Shown: positions 34,074 through 43,886 of the stretch, in pieces | Layout: each line of letters starts with the position of its first letter | Numbering within the stretch: position 1 is the stretch's first letter | NCBI RefSeq assembly: GCF_000166195.2 | Contig: NZ_CM001403.1 | Coordinates: 7,490,877 to 7,554,876, forward strand | Direction of reading: 5' to 3' | Length of the DNA stretch: 64,000 bases | DNA from: Mucilaginibacter paludis DSM 18603 | GTDB lineage: Bacteria; Bacteroidota; Bacteroidia; Sphingobacteriales; Sphingobacteriaceae | Translations under genes and position numbers: made by a program | The notes under the pieces: generated by a model | The model's database searches: none | What the model saw: only the letters and a program-made list of their open reading frames with translations | Told to the model about the DNA's origin: nothing

Positions 34074-35483
34074 ATGGGGAAGCCTGAAAATCAGTTAAAA
34101 GGGCTTAATATAATTCTGCTGAGTATGGTAGTTGTGGCATCCGCAATTATGATACTTATGAATTATTATACAATAAAAATATTATCTGCATCAAGAGCAT
34201 ACATCGCCGGCGAATCACAATATTCAAAAGGCCAGAAAGATGCTTCCAGTCTATTAATAACCTATATCCATTCGCGAGATCCGGCTGCGTATTCATCTTT
34301 TATAAAGAATATAAAAATCCCTATTGGCGACAGGGTGGCCAGAGAGGCGCTCGCTGTCCACAAAAACGAGGCTATAGCCAGGCAAGGCTTTTTGCAGGCT
34401 AACAATAGTCCTGAGGATATTGATGATATGTTGTGGCTTTTTAAACGGTTTGAGCGTGTTGATTTGTTTGCCAAAGCGATTAATATTTGGTATCAGGGGG
34501 ATGTGATGATAGAGCAGTTACGGCAATTGGGTGTTAAAATCCATCAGATATCGAGTACAAGGCGATTAAGCACTCGTGAACAAGATGCTTTGATTATAAA
34601 GGTAAATGCCCTCACGATGCAATTAACCATTAAGGAGCAGGCATTTTCAGAAACTTTTGGTATTGTTTGCCGAAAGGTTAACTCCTACATATTTTTTGCT
34701 AATATATTAACCACGCTGATCATTATTTTAAGCGCGGTTTTTTATGCAGGTAGGGTGATACATAAAATGGAAGCATCGCGCATCAAAATACTTGAACAAA
34801 ATGAGCACTTAAAAGCTGTTAATAAGGATCTCGACCAATTGATATACAGTGTAACGCATGATCTGAGATCGCCGCTTACGTCAATAAGCGGTTTGATTGG
34901 GCTTATTGATAAGCAAACGGAATTGAGTAATATCAAGCCTTACATTTCAATGGTGAAGATCAGTATCGAAAAACAAAATCAATTTATCAAGAGCGTCTTA
35001 AAATCTGCCAAGAAACAAAACCTTGTGGCCAGGGAGTTATGTGATGTTGCACATGTTGTGGACGATGTTATTGCTCAAAACCACACCATGCTGAATGGTA
35101 AGGAAATACAATTTATCAAAGAACTGCGAGTGACCGATATTTATTGCGATGCCACCAAGCTGTTAACTATTTTAAATAATTTAATATCCAACGCCGTTAA
35201 ATATTCGGATGTGTATAAACAACAGCCCTTCATCATCATCAGATCAAGTACCACTCCCCTATATTTTATCATAGAAGTTAGGGATAACGGCATTGGAATT
35301 GACGAGGAAAATATACCACATATTTTTGAAAAAGATTTTATGGTTAAAAAGAACGACCATAGCGAGGGAGTGGGCTTATACCTTGTTAAAAACATGATTC
35401 AGCAAATGCAAGGAGAAATTCTTGTAAATTCGACGCCCGGACACGGCACTACCTTTACGGTTAAACTCCCGTTGCCAGGTTAA
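34074..35483 (+). CDS. Sensor histidine kinase with a periplasmic helical domain
   Basis: A 469-residue kinase. Membrane helices at about 10-32 and 205-225 frame a 170-residue, mostly helical extracellular sensor. A short coiled segment leads to HisKA with phospho-acceptor His in VTHDLRSPLTSISGLIGLID and a HATPase domain with N box LNNLISNAVKYS, G1 DNGIGID and G2 SEGVGLYLVKNMI. No response regulator is adjacent, so it is an orphan. Its ligand is unknown. Confidence 0.93.
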   Translation: MGKPENQLKGLNIILLSMVVVASAIMILMNYYTIKILSASRAYIAGESQYSKGQKDASSLLITYIHSRDPAAYSSFIKNIKIPIGDRVAREALAVHKNEAIARQGFLQANNSPEDIDDMLWLFKRFERVDLFAKAINIWYQGDVMIEQLRQLGVKIHQISSTRRLSTREQDALIIKVNALTMQLTIKEQAFSETFGIVCRKVNSYIFFANILTTLIIILSAVFYAGRVIHKMEASRIKILEQNEHLKAVNKDLDQLIYSVTHDLRSPLTSISGLIGLIDKQTELSNIKPYISMVKISIEKQNQFIKSVLKSAKKQNLVARELCDVAHVVDDVIAQNHTMLNGKEIQFIKELRVTDIYCDATKLLTILNNLISNAVKYSDVYKQQPFIIIRSSTTPLYFIIEVRDNGIGIDEENIPHIFEKDFMVKKNDHSEGVGLYLVKNMIQQMQGEILVNSTPGHGTTFTVKLPLPG

Positions 35484-35508
35484 TTTATTAAAAAATATCA
35501 GTTTACTC

Positions 35509-36762
35509 ATGGGCTTACATCGTACAGCGTATCGCTTTTTTTTGGGCATTTTTTTTATCGCTTTAGCCAATCCTTCAATTGCGCAACAGAAATTGAACGG
35601 AATGGAACTTCCGGACGTATTAACAATGAACAACGGTATTAAAGTTACCACTGCCAGGCAATGGAGAAACCAGCGGCGCCCCGAGTTACTTACCTTTTTT
35701 AAAAAAGAAATGTACGGCCAGTCGCCGGGTAAACCCGTTAACATGACATTTAAAGTTTTTGATACAGATACGAAAGCTTTGGGCGGAAAGGCCACCCGTA
35801 AACAAATAACAGTTTATTTTAACGGCAAGGCCGATGGGCCGCAAATGGATATTCTGATGTATCTGCCTAACCAGGTTAAGCATAAGGTGCCTGCCATAGT
35901 AGGCCTTAATTTTGATGGAAATCAATCCGTTAATAATGATCCGGCAATTAAGATGAGTAACAGTTGGATGGATAAAACCAAAGGTGTGGTTAATAACCGC
36001 GCTACCGAAGCTACGCGTGGTGTTGATGCCGGACAATGGCCGTTGGAAATGATACTGGCAAAAGGTTACGCCGTAGCAACGGTGTACCGGGGCGATATTG
36101 ACCCCGATTATGATGACGGATTTAAAAACGGTGTACAGGGCCTGTATCCCCAATTACAAAACCGGGGCGATAATTTTGCTACAGTTGCAGCGTGGGCATG
36201 GGGTTTAAGCAGGATATTGGATTACCTGGAAACCGATAAAGCTGTTGACGCCAAACGTGTGGGAGTATTCGGCTTTTCGCGTTTAGGTAAAGCTGCGGTT
36301 TGGGCTGGTGCCACGGATGAGCGCTTCCCGCTGGTTATCAGCAATGAGTCGGGTGCAGGTGGTGCAAAGCTTTTCCACTATACCGGGGGCGAAAGAATCC
36401 GCAGGTTGTGCACCAAATTTCCGCATTGGTTTTGTGGGAATTTTAAAAAATATATGGATCAGGATTCCATTTTACCCTTTGACCAGCATATGGTTATTGC
36501 TTTGATAGCGCCAAGGCCGGTGTACATTGCCAGTGCCGAAGGAGACACCAACTCAAACCCAGAAGCCGAGTTTTGGGGAGCAAAGGGAGCAGACCCCGTA
36601 TACCGTTTATTAGGAACCGATGGCTTGCCGGCCAGCAGCTGGCCGCCTGTGAGTACGCCGGTTATCGGCCGGATAGCCTATCATGTGCGGCCAGGAGGGC
36701 ATAACGTAACCGATTACGATTGGGCACAGTACCTCAAGTTTGCAGATAGGTATTTGAAATAG
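35509..36762 (+). CDS. CE15-like glucuronoyl esterase family protein
   Basis: Exported 417-residue alpha/beta hydrolase with signal peptide (FFLGIFFIALANPSIA). The nucleophile motif is GVFGFSRLGKAAVWA (Ser about residue 254). CE15 enzymes normally have G-C-S-R-x-G-K, so Cys is replaced by Phe here. The acid region is ISNESGAGGAKL and the catalytic His is in RPGGHNVTDYDW near the C-terminus. CE15 enzymes cleave 4-O-methyl-glucuronoyl esters linking lignin and xylan. It is an isolated gene with no xylanase nearby. Confidence 0.85.
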   Translation: MGLHRTAYRFFLGIFFIALANPSIAQQKLNGMELPDVLTMNNGIKVTTARQWRNQRRPELLTFFKKEMYGQSPGKPVNMTFKVFDTDTKALGGKATRKQITVYFNGKADGPQMDILMYLPNQVKHKVPAIVGLNFDGNQSVNNDPAIKMSNSWMDKTKGVVNNRATEATRGVDAGQWPLEMILAKGYAVATVYRGDIDPDYDDGFKNGVQGLYPQLQNRGDNFATVAAWAWGLSRILDYLETDKAVDAKRVGVFGFSRLGKAAVWAGATDERFPLVISNESGAGGAKLFHYTGGERIRRLCTKFPHWFCGNFKKYMDQDSILPFDQHMVIALIAPRPVYIASAEGDTNSNPEAEFWGAKGADPVYRLLGTDGLPASSWPPVSTPVIGRIAYHVRPGGHNVTDYDWAQYLKFADRYLK

Positions 36763-36950
36763 TTGCTTTTATCTTAATTGTTAATTTGGTGCGTTTTCAA
36801 GAAATATTGGAGGGGTTATTTTTCTTTCTATTTTAATTAATATTTTATTGGGATACAATTGGTAACTTTATTTTAAGCTGATACGTTTAATAAACATATC
36901 CCGGTTTAAACATTAAGCTGCCAATTTGTAAACCTGTAGTGCTCGAAGTG

Positions 36951-36968
36951 TCAGCCGTACGCGGCTGA
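36951..36968. other. Inverted repeat upstream of the hybrid kinase gene
   Basis: TCAGCCG (36951-36957) and CGGCTGA (36962-36968) around TACG, in an otherwise AT-rich 240-base gap between the esterase and the kinase. It has no T-run. Possible operator. Nothing else is evident in the gap. Confidence 0.35.
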
Positions 36969-37002
36969 AAATATTGGCACAGTATTGATTAGATTTTTTT
37001 AA

Positions 37003-40000
37003 ATGATTGCAAAAGTTGACCTCGCATCTATTGGCCCTGTACCATCACAAGATATTCAATTGTGTTTTTTTCAATGCAAACTGAATTCTGCCGGCGAAAT
37101 TAGTATCCTTAACATAGACCAGAACTGTTGGGAGGTATTTGGAATTAATCGCGATGATATCATTGCCGACGCTCATAACTTATTGGCTTTGATAGAATAT
37201 GGGGAAAGGGAGTTACTGACAGGGCATATTTATAGGGCGTTAAATAGTTTAACCAATTTTGAATGGCACGGAATGGTAGCTACACCTGCCGGTTGGCATA
37301 AACAGATTAAAGCGGTAGGGCAGTGCAGCGGGTTTGAAAATGAAGTGCTTTTAAACGGTGTTTTTGCCGACCTTACTATTTTAGCCGACCTTAGAACCGC
37401 TGTCAACAATAATAATCAGTTTTTAAGCCAGGCCAGTAAACTCGCTAAAATTGCCACTTGGGAGATTGACCTGCAAACAGGTGTGGTAAAATGGTCTGAT
37501 GGGATGTCTCGTTTGCATGAAATGCAACCAGGCGGTATGATAGATATTGAATCGGCAATTGTTTTTTATGAAGCTTCTTCCCGGCTTGTTTTTAAAGAGG
37601 CATTGGATAAAGCGTTGACCGTCGGTGAACCTTATCATATTGAATTACAGTTATTAACTGCTAAGGGCAATTTGATATGGGTACGCTCAAGCGGCAGCTT
37701 GATGATGGAAAAAGGAAAGCCCTACCGCCTGTGTGGTGTACTTCAGGACATAACGGAACAAAAGCAAATAGAAGAACGGAACAGTGTAATATTTGAGCAA
37801 TCAACCGATGCACATTTATTGATTGACGAAACCGGTATTATAGATTGTAACAATGCTGCGGTACAGATGCTGAGATGCGAAAATAAAGCGCACCTGCTGT
37901 CGTGCCATCCGGCCATTTTTTCGCCCGAATATCAGCCTGACGGCCAAAAATCAATAGACAAGGCCAAAAAGATGGATAGCCTTGCTTATGAAAAAGGGAC
38001 ACACCGGTTTGAATGGGTACATCAGCGGATGGATGGCAAGGAAATATTCGTTGAGGTTACTTTAAACGCTATTGCATTTAATCAAAAGCGAGTGTTGCTG
38101 GTGGTATGGCATGACATTACCCAGCGAAAAAAAGCAGAAGAAAAGTTAAAACGGAATGAATCGTTGCTCTCGGAGACGCAGGCGCTAACGCACAGCGGCA
38201 GTTGGGAAATTGACCTTAAAACCGGGAGGAATTTCTGGTCGGCCGAGGCTTTCAGGATATTTGGATTAGAGCCGGTTGGCGCAGGCCCTGATACAGAAGA
38301 GTTTGACCGGATGATCCATCCGGACGACCGGGAAAAATATATTAACGCTATTAAACAGGCTTTAAAGGGCGGGTTAACCTCAAATTTTGATTTACGTATT
38401 ATTCTGAAGACTGGCGAGCTAAAATATATCCAGGCTATTGGTAAACCTTTTTACAACGACCAGGGCGTGGCCACCAGGTTATACGGCGCTATTATCGATA
38501 TAACCAAGTATAAAAAGGCCGAGGAAGCTATCCTGATGAAACAAGCGCAATTAAATACTTTTATTGAAGTATCGCCTGCGCCAATTGCCGTATTTGATAA
38601 GGAAATGCGATACATAGCGGCAAGTGATTTATGGAAGCAGGATTACAAACTGGAGCGTAAGAATATCATTGGCGTATGCCACTATGATCTGTTTCCCGAA
38701 GCATCCTTGCACTGGAGGCAAATTCATGAGCGCGGAATGGCAGGAGAGATTTTGAGCAACACGGAGGATAGCTTCGTACGGAAAAATGGCCGTACGCAAT
38801 GGTTTAGATGGGAGATAAGGCCCTGGTTTGAAACAGATAAAGAGATTGGCGGCATCATTATGTTTACCGAGATCATTACTGATAGAAAATTAGCAGAACA
38901 GGCGCTCATCCAGGCGAAGGAGCAGGCAGAAAACGCGGCAAGTGCTAAAACGCAGTTTCTGTCGACCATGAGCCACGAGATACGCACCCCAATGAACGCG
39001 GTAATAGGTTTTACTCATTTGCTATTGCAAAACCCACGGGAAGACCAGGTTGAATATCTTAAAATACTCAAATTTTCGGGTGAGAACCTTTTAGTACTCA
39101 TCAACGATATTTTGGACTTTAGTAAAATTGAAGCCGGTAAGCTGGAATTTGAACATGTTGATTTTAATCTGAAAGATCTCGTTCGTAACATCCGCGCCGC
39201 AATGCAGCAAAGAGCCATCGAAAAGGGTATACAGCTCAAACTGCTGGTTGATGAGGATTTGCCGCAGGCTGTTATAGGCGACCCTGTAAGATTGGGCCAG
39301 ATATTAAGCAACTTAATTAGCAACGCTTTAAAATTTACCAGCGTAGGCAAGGTTGTTGTATCGGCTTCGCTGGTAAGTCGCAATAACGAATATACTATTG
39401 TGAGCTTTGAAGTTAAAGATACCGGGATAGGCATACCTACAGAGAAGCAACAGGCCATATTTGAGAGCTTCACCCAGGCAAGTTCTGATACTACCCGCAA
39501 GTATGGCGGAACAGGCTTAGGGCTCACCATAACTAAACGGCTTCTTGAAATGCAGGGCAGCGCTATTCAATTAGATAGTGAGCCCGGTAAAGGCTCTACA
39601 TTTAGTTTTAACCTCCAATTTAAAAACAGTGAACTACAGCCTGAAGCATTAAATGTCATTCAGCCTCCGGGCATACAAGGTAGTTTAAAAGGTATCCGCA
39701 TTTTGTTGGCCGAGGACAATCAGATTAATGTGTTACTGGCGCGGCAATTTTTAAAACAATGGGATGTAGAATGCGATGTGGCCGAAAATGGCCTGATGGC
39801 AGTTGAGTTAGCACAAAGTAACTTGTATGATGTTATTTTAATGGATCTGCAAATGCCCGAAATGGATGGCTATACCGCGGCTGAGCAGATCAGGAATTTG
39901 CAACCTGCCGAGAGATTCCGGAAGCTGCCTATCATTGCGCTTACGGCATCGGCTATGCTGGATAATAAGGATAAAGCGTTTGTTGTGGGGATGAACGATT

Positions 40001-40080
40001 ATATTAGTAAACCATTTAACCCCGATGAACTTTATCGGAAAATTGCATATTATAGTAAAAAGTCCAAAAATAGTCGGTAA
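37003..40080 (+). CDS. PAS-rich hybrid sensor histidine kinase
   Basis: A 1025-residue cytoplasmic kinase with no membrane helix. An N-terminal PAS-like region and about four PAS/PAC units follow one another (PAC signatures VLQDITEQKQIEERN, VVWHDITQRKKAEEK, IIDITKYKKAEEA, FTEIITDRKLAEQA). Then come HisKA with the His in MSHEIRTPMNAVIGFTH (about 656), HATPase (NLISNALKFT, DTGIGIP, GGTGLGLTITKRLL) and a C-terminal receiver with phospho-acceptor Asp in VILMDLQMPEMDGY (about 946). No DNA-binding output lies nearby, so its target is unknown. The B12 riboswitch operon starts about 300 bases downstream but need not be related. Confidence 0.95.
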   Translation: MIAKVDLASIGPVPSQDIQLCFFQCKLNSAGEISILNIDQNCWEVFGINRDDIIADAHNLLALIEYGERELLTGHIYRALNSLTNFEWHGMVATPAGWHKQIKAVGQCSGFENEVLLNGVFADLTILADLRTAVNNNNQFLSQASKLAKIATWEIDLQTGVVKWSDGMSRLHEMQPGGMIDIESAIVFYEASSRLVFKEALDKALTVGEPYHIELQLLTAKGNLIWVRSSGSLMMEKGKPYRLCGVLQDITEQKQIEERNSVIFEQSTDAHLLIDETGIIDCNNAAVQMLRCENKAHLLSCHPAIFSPEYQPDGQKSIDKAKKMDSLAYEKGTHRFEWVHQRMDGKEIFVEVTLNAIAFNQKRVLLVVWHDITQRKKAEEKLKRNESLLSETQALTHSGSWEIDLKTGRNFWSAEAFRIFGLEPVGAGPDTEEFDRMIHPDDREKYINAIKQALKGGLTSNFDLRIILKTGELKYIQAIGKPFYNDQGVATRLYGAIIDITKYKKAEEAILMKQAQLNTFIEVSPAPIAVFDKEMRYIAASDLWKQDYKLERKNIIGVCHYDLFPEASLHWRQIHERGMAGEILSNTEDSFVRKNGRTQWFRWEIRPWFETDKEIGGIIMFTEIITDRKLAEQALIQAKEQAENAASAKTQFLSTMSHEIRTPMNAVIGFTHLLLQNPREDQVEYLKILKFSGENLLVLINDILDFSKIEAGKLEFEHVDFNLKDLVRNIRAAMQQRAIEKGIQLKLLVDEDLPQAVIGDPVRLGQILSNLISNALKFTSVGKVVVSASLVSRNNEYTIVSFEVKDTGIGIPTEKQQAIFESFTQASSDTTRKYGGTGLGLTITKRLLEMQGSAIQLDSEPGKGSTFSFNLQFKNSELQPEALNVIQPPGIQGSLKGIRILLAEDNQINVLLARQFLKQWDVECDVAENGLMAVELAQSNLYDVILMDLQMPEMDGYTAAEQIRNLQPAERFRKLPIIALTASAMLDNKDKAFVVGMNDYISKPFNPDELYRKIAYYSKKSKNSR

Positions 40081-40377
40081 AACAAAATGGTTTTAAATGT
40101 TTGATTTTGAATAGTTTATAGTAAAACTATAGCTCCTCTGTTGCGAATATAAACGCAGGGTGGGGACGTATTTAATGATCACGCTTGATGGCCGTGATAC
40201 CAATTCTACCGGGATTAATTTGCCCCAACTCGCCAAGATGTTAAAATGGCTCAATACTTTTGTGTTTTTGAACTTTGGCAATGATAAATATACCTTGGTT
40301 TTAATATGTATATCTCTCAGTTATATGTGTTAACATTTTTTAAGCTCACGTCCTTCTTTTTTCATCAATTAATGTCA
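40081..40377. other. Intergenic region between the hybrid kinase and the B12 riboswitch
   Basis: About 300 AT-rich bases. I see no terminator with a T-run and no convincing gene. An in-frame stretch of about 50 codons from the ATG near 40174 has no recognisable similarity. The last bases form the riboswitch promoter. Confidence 0.5.
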
Positions 40378-40385
40378 TAGTTTTG
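40378..40385 (+). promoter_or_regulatory. Promoter -7 box of the cobalamin riboswitch operon
   Basis: TAGTTTTG matches TAnnTTTG exactly and lies just before the first conserved riboswitch stem, so transcription would start at about 40391. A T-rich stretch sits at the -33 position. Confidence 0.5.
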
Positions 40386-40387
40386 CC

Positions 40388-40553
40388 GTGCTTTTGGTTC
40401 CGGGTGAAAACCCGGATTAAAAGGGAATCCGGTGTAAATCCGGAACTGTCCCGCAGCTGTAAGCTCTTTAAAACCGAAGTCCATTCTAAAGTCACTGTGT
40501 GTTTTGCGCATGGGAAGACGGACCAGGGGAGCAAGTCAGAATACCTGCCACCA
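40388..40553 (+). promoter_or_regulatory. Cobalamin (B12) riboswitch
   Basis: All conserved blocks of the adenosylcobalamin-type aptamer are present in order: AAAAGGGAATCCGGTG near 40420, CCCGCAGCTGTAAG near 40450, GTCACTGTG near 40490, ATGGGAAGACGG near 40510, and the B12 box AAGTCAGAATACCTGCC at about 40533-40549. Binding of cobalamin normally switches off the downstream transport genes. About 120 bases separate the box from the btuB start at 40671. An AGCTT/AAGCT stem near 40569 may be part of the expression platform. Confidence 0.95.
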
Positions 40554-40670
40554 GCATTTACTAATTCATAGCTTTCGGGGATTGAAGCTGAATGGGAAGT
40601 GCCTTGCCGTGCGTTTCATTTTTGGTATCCTTCTTTCTGTTTGCTGTGGGTATTAACTCACAACAAAAAA

Positions 40671-42713
40671 ATGGTATTAACCGTGCTGTGCATGCTTTTG
40701 CGTGCAAGTTATTTATGGGTTTGGCGTAAACGGACAATTTTAATTGTTCCCTTGTTATGTTGTGGCCTCAATACCCTGGCGCAATTGCCCGTTTTAAACG
40801 ATACCGCCAAGATACACCAGTTGCAGGAGGTGCTTATCAATGCCGGCAATCAGCGCGAGGTAGCTATTTCGGCTTCTCCATTGCAATTACTTTCGGGCAA
40901 GCAGCTTGATCGCTTGAGCAGTTTTTCGGTAGCCGAGGCTATCCGCTATTTTTCTGGCGTACAGCTTAAAGATTACGGTGGAATAGGGGGGCTCAAAACC
41001 ATCAACGTACGCAGCATGGGCAGTAACCACACTGCCGTTTTTTATGATGGTATTGAACTGGGTAACGCACAGAACGGGCAGGTGGATCTGGGTAAGTTTT
41101 CGCTGGATAATATTGATGCGGTTGCGCTTTACAACGGGCAAAAGAGTACCATATTTCAACCGGCTAAAGGTTTTACATCGGGCAGTTCGTTATACCTTAG
41201 TAGTAAGCGCCCGCTTTTTCGGGATAGCTGCAACAGTATTGAGAAAATCACGCTCAAAACCGGCTCATTCGGTTTAATCAATCCCTCGTTTTTATGGCAG
41301 TATAAACTAAGTCCTCATAGCTACAATAGCTTCAATTCCGAATTGATCAATGCTAACGGTCAATACAAATTCAGGTATACCAACGGCGTTTACGATACCA
41401 CAGCCGTTCGGCAGAACGGGGACATCCGCGCTGTGCGATTTGAGGATGGCTTATATGGAATAATGAAAGACAGTAGCTCCTGGTCGGCAAGGGGATATTA
41501 TTATCAATCGGAGCGTGGTTTGCCCGGAGCCATCATAGCCAATAAATTTAATTATTCGCAACGACTATGGGACAGGGATTTCTTCGTTCAATCATCTTAT
41601 CAAACCAATACCAATAAAAGGTATAGCTTAATGGCTAACTTAAAATATGCCAATAATTATACCCGATACCTGGATCCCGAATATATAACTACCACCGGCT
41701 TTCTGGATAACCGCTATCGCGAGCAGCAAATTTATTTATCGCTGGCCAATCGCTATCGTATCAATTCCTGGTGGGATATCGACTTGTCTGCCGATTATTT
41801 GTGGGATAAGCTGGATGCTAATATTTACCACTTTCCATACCCGGTACGCCAAACCGAACTGATGGCGCTGGCTACGCAATTTCATTTTTACCGGTTAGAT
41901 ATTCAGGCCAACCTGTTGGGTACCTTGGTTCAGGACAAGGTGAGCAATTTTACAGGTGCCGGCAATAAGCAAGAGTACACACCAACCATACTGCTGTCGT
42001 GGCAGCCACTTGCATCACCTAACCTGAGGCTGAGAGGATTTTATAAAAATATTTTCAGGATGCCCACCTTGAACGATCTCTATTATACCGTGGTAGGTTA
42101 TCCGTTTTTAAGGCCCGAGTTTACCAAGCAATACAATGCCGGATTTACCTACCAAAAAAACTTTACAAAGGGAGCGCTAAGTAGTATTGCAGTACAAACG
42201 GACGCCTATTACAACCAGGTTACCGATAAGATAGTTGCCATACCCAATGCCAACCTGAACAGCTGGACGATGTTCAATATAGGCAAGGTAGCCATTAAAG
42301 GGCTCGAAATTAATGCACAAGCTTTATGGCAGCTAACAGGAGAGTTTGTGCTGCATACCAGCGCTAACTATACCCGCCAGCGTGCTTTAGATGATAGCAC
42401 AAACCAACAGATTCCTTATATCCCGCTCAATAGCGGATCGTTCCTGGCTGGTGCCGACTGGCGCAGGCTATCTGTTAATTATAGTTTTATTTATGTAGGA
42501 TACCGGTACGATCAAAAAGCTAATATTCCGGCTAATTACCTACAGCCCTGGTATACTCACGATCTGTCGGCAAGTTATACCGCCCCGGTTAAACATCATC
42601 AGGTTAAATTTTCTGTGGAAGTCAATAACCTTTTAAATCAGTATTACGAGGTGATTACCAATTTCCCTATGCCGGGCCGCGCCTACCGTTTCTCCATCAG
42701 CTACACCTATTAA
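40671..42713 (+). CDS. btuB: BtuB-type TonB-dependent corrinoid receptor
   Basis: Outer-membrane receptor of about 680 residues that opens directly with a plug (LQEVLINAGNQREVAISASP, then GIGGLKTINVRSMGSNHTAV) and lacks the STN and carboxypeptidase-like domains seen in the receptor at 3680. A barrel follows, ending NFPMPGRAYRFSISYTY. The riboswitch directly upstream and the BtuG-like genes downstream identify cobalamin or another corrinoid as cargo. The start is uncertain: ATG 40671 (after an A-run) or ATG 40692, both giving a basic n-region (WRKR) and hydrophobic LIVPLLCCGLNTLAQ. The next gene begins 4 bases after the stop. Confidence 0.93.
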   Translation: MVLTVLCMLLRASYLWVWRKRTILIVPLLCCGLNTLAQLPVLNDTAKIHQLQEVLINAGNQREVAISASPLQLLSGKQLDRLSSFSVAEAIRYFSGVQLKDYGGIGGLKTINVRSMGSNHTAVFYDGIELGNAQNGQVDLGKFSLDNIDAVALYNGQKSTIFQPAKGFTSGSSLYLSSKRPLFRDSCNSIEKITLKTGSFGLINPSFLWQYKLSPHSYNSFNSELINANGQYKFRYTNGVYDTTAVRQNGDIRAVRFEDGLYGIMKDSSSWSARGYYYQSERGLPGAIIANKFNYSQRLWDRDFFVQSSYQTNTNKRYSLMANLKYANNYTRYLDPEYITTTGFLDNRYREQQIYLSLANRYRINSWWDIDLSADYLWDKLDANIYHFPYPVRQTELMALATQFHFYRLDIQANLLGTLVQDKVSNFTGAGNKQEYTPTILLSWQPLASPNLRLRGFYKNIFRMPTLNDLYYTVVGYPFLRPEFTKQYNAGFTYQKNFTKGALSSIAVQTDAYYNQVTDKIVAIPNANLNSWTMFNIGKVAIKGLEINAQALWQLTGEFVLHTSANYTRQRALDDSTNQQIPYIPLNSGSFLAGADWRRLSVNYSFIYVGYRYDQKANIPANYLQPWYTHDLSASYTAPVKHHQVKFSVEVNNLLNQYYEVITNFPMPGRAYRFSISYTY

Positions 42714-42717
42714 AAAG

Positions 42718-43860
42718 ATGATCAAATTAAACAATTACCGGTTTTTAATATCCGCCGCCCTGGCTGCCCTGCTATCTCCTTCGTGCCGTAAAGATGCGCA
42801 GCCAATTAATGAGCAAGTACAAACCTTGTTCCCGGCGCAGCCTGCCAGTACAATTAAGGGTCTTTATTTGCTTAACGAGGGCAACATGAATTCCAACAAA
42901 GCATCACTGGATTATGTGGACTTTACTACCGGTTTATACCGGCGAAATATTTACAACGAGGTTAACCCTGGCGTAACCAAGGGCTTAGGCGATGTTGGCA
43001 ATGATGCCGGAATTTATGGCTCCAAGCTTTATATTGTAGTCAATAACTCCAATAAGGTGGAGGTGCTTAACGCGCAAAGCGGAAAACGACTTGGGCAAAT
43101 TGACATTACCAATTGCCGCTATGTTACGTTCCATAACGGTAAGGCTTATGTGAGTGCTTACCTGGGTACCGTTGGAGATCCGGCAGCGCCTAACGGGATA
43201 GTTGCTGAAATTGACACGGCTACATTAGGCGTTACCCGCAAGGTAACCGTGGGTAGGCAGCCCGAAGAAATGGCTATCGTAGCCGAAAAATTGTATGTGG
43301 CAAACTCCGGCGGATACAGCCCGCCGAACTATGAGCGTACTGTATCGGTGATAGACCTGGCTACCTTTACCGAGAGCAGCCGTATTGATGTAGCCATCAA
43401 TCTGGATCGTTTAAAGGCGGACCAGTACGGCGATATCTACGTTACGTCACGCGGCGACTACTATCAAATCCCGTCAAGGCTTTTTGTGATCGATACCCAT
43501 ACCGGTCAGGTTAAAAAAACTTTTGATATGCCGGTGAGTAATCTTTGGATAGATGGTGATAATGCCTATATCTACAGCGCAAACTTTAGTTACCTCACCG
43601 GTAAAAATACCGTGCAATACGCTATGATCAATGTAAAGGACGAAACCGTCCTGGGCAAGCAATTTATTACCGACGGTACTGATAAACAGATAACCATCCC
43701 GTATGGCATAGTTGTGAACCCAGTTACCAAAGAAGTTTATGTAACCGATGCAAAAGATTATGTAACGCCGGGTGTGCTCTATTGCTTCGACAGCGCTGGT
43801 AAAAAAGAATGGTCGGTTACTACCGGCGACATTCCCGGGCATTTTGCTTTTGTTTATTAA
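42718..43860 (+). CDS. DUF5074/YncE-type beta-propeller lipoprotein, BtuG-like
   Basis: A 380-residue surface lipoprotein: signal peptide with lipobox LLSPSC, then a seven-bladed-propeller pattern of repeated strands (GLYLLNEGNMNSNKASLDYV, KLYIVVNNSNKVEVLNAQSG, KLYVANSGGYSPPNYERTVS, EVYVTDAKDYVTPGVLYCFD). In gut Bacteroides, BtuG propellers of this kind bind cobalamin very tightly and cap BtuB. The same gene order here, 4 bases after btuB and under a B12 riboswitch, strongly suggests the same role. The assignment rests on fold pattern and context. Confidence 0.88.
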   Translation: MIKLNNYRFLISAALAALLSPSCRKDAQPINEQVQTLFPAQPASTIKGLYLLNEGNMNSNKASLDYVDFTTGLYRRNIYNEVNPGVTKGLGDVGNDAGIYGSKLYIVVNNSNKVEVLNAQSGKRLGQIDITNCRYVTFHNGKAYVSAYLGTVGDPAAPNGIVAEIDTATLGVTRKVTVGRQPEEMAIVAEKLYVANSGGYSPPNYERTVSVIDLATFTESSRIDVAINLDRLKADQYGDIYVTSRGDYYQIPSRLFVIDTHTGQVKKTFDMPVSNLWIDGDNAYIYSANFSYLTGKNTVQYAMINVKDETVLGKQFITDGTDKQITIPYGIVVNPVTKEVYVTDAKDYVTPGVLYCFDSAGKKEWSVTTGDIPGHFAFVY

Positions 43861-43886
43861 CCCTGCATCTATATAAAAACAATCTT

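Noticed and set aside
40093..40281. 62-codon minus-strand frame upstream of the riboswitch, and an opposing frame of about 50 codons
   Set aside because: Neither shows a recognisable motif, and they overlap each other on opposite strands; left as intergenic.
40383..40571. 62-codon frame over the riboswitch
   Set aside because: It coincides with the conserved aptamer; the conservation is explained by RNA structure.
40569..40600. Clear Rho-independent terminator in the riboswitch expression platform
   Set aside because: Only a short AGCTT/AAGCT stem is visible and there is no T-run, so the switching mechanism cannot be assigned.
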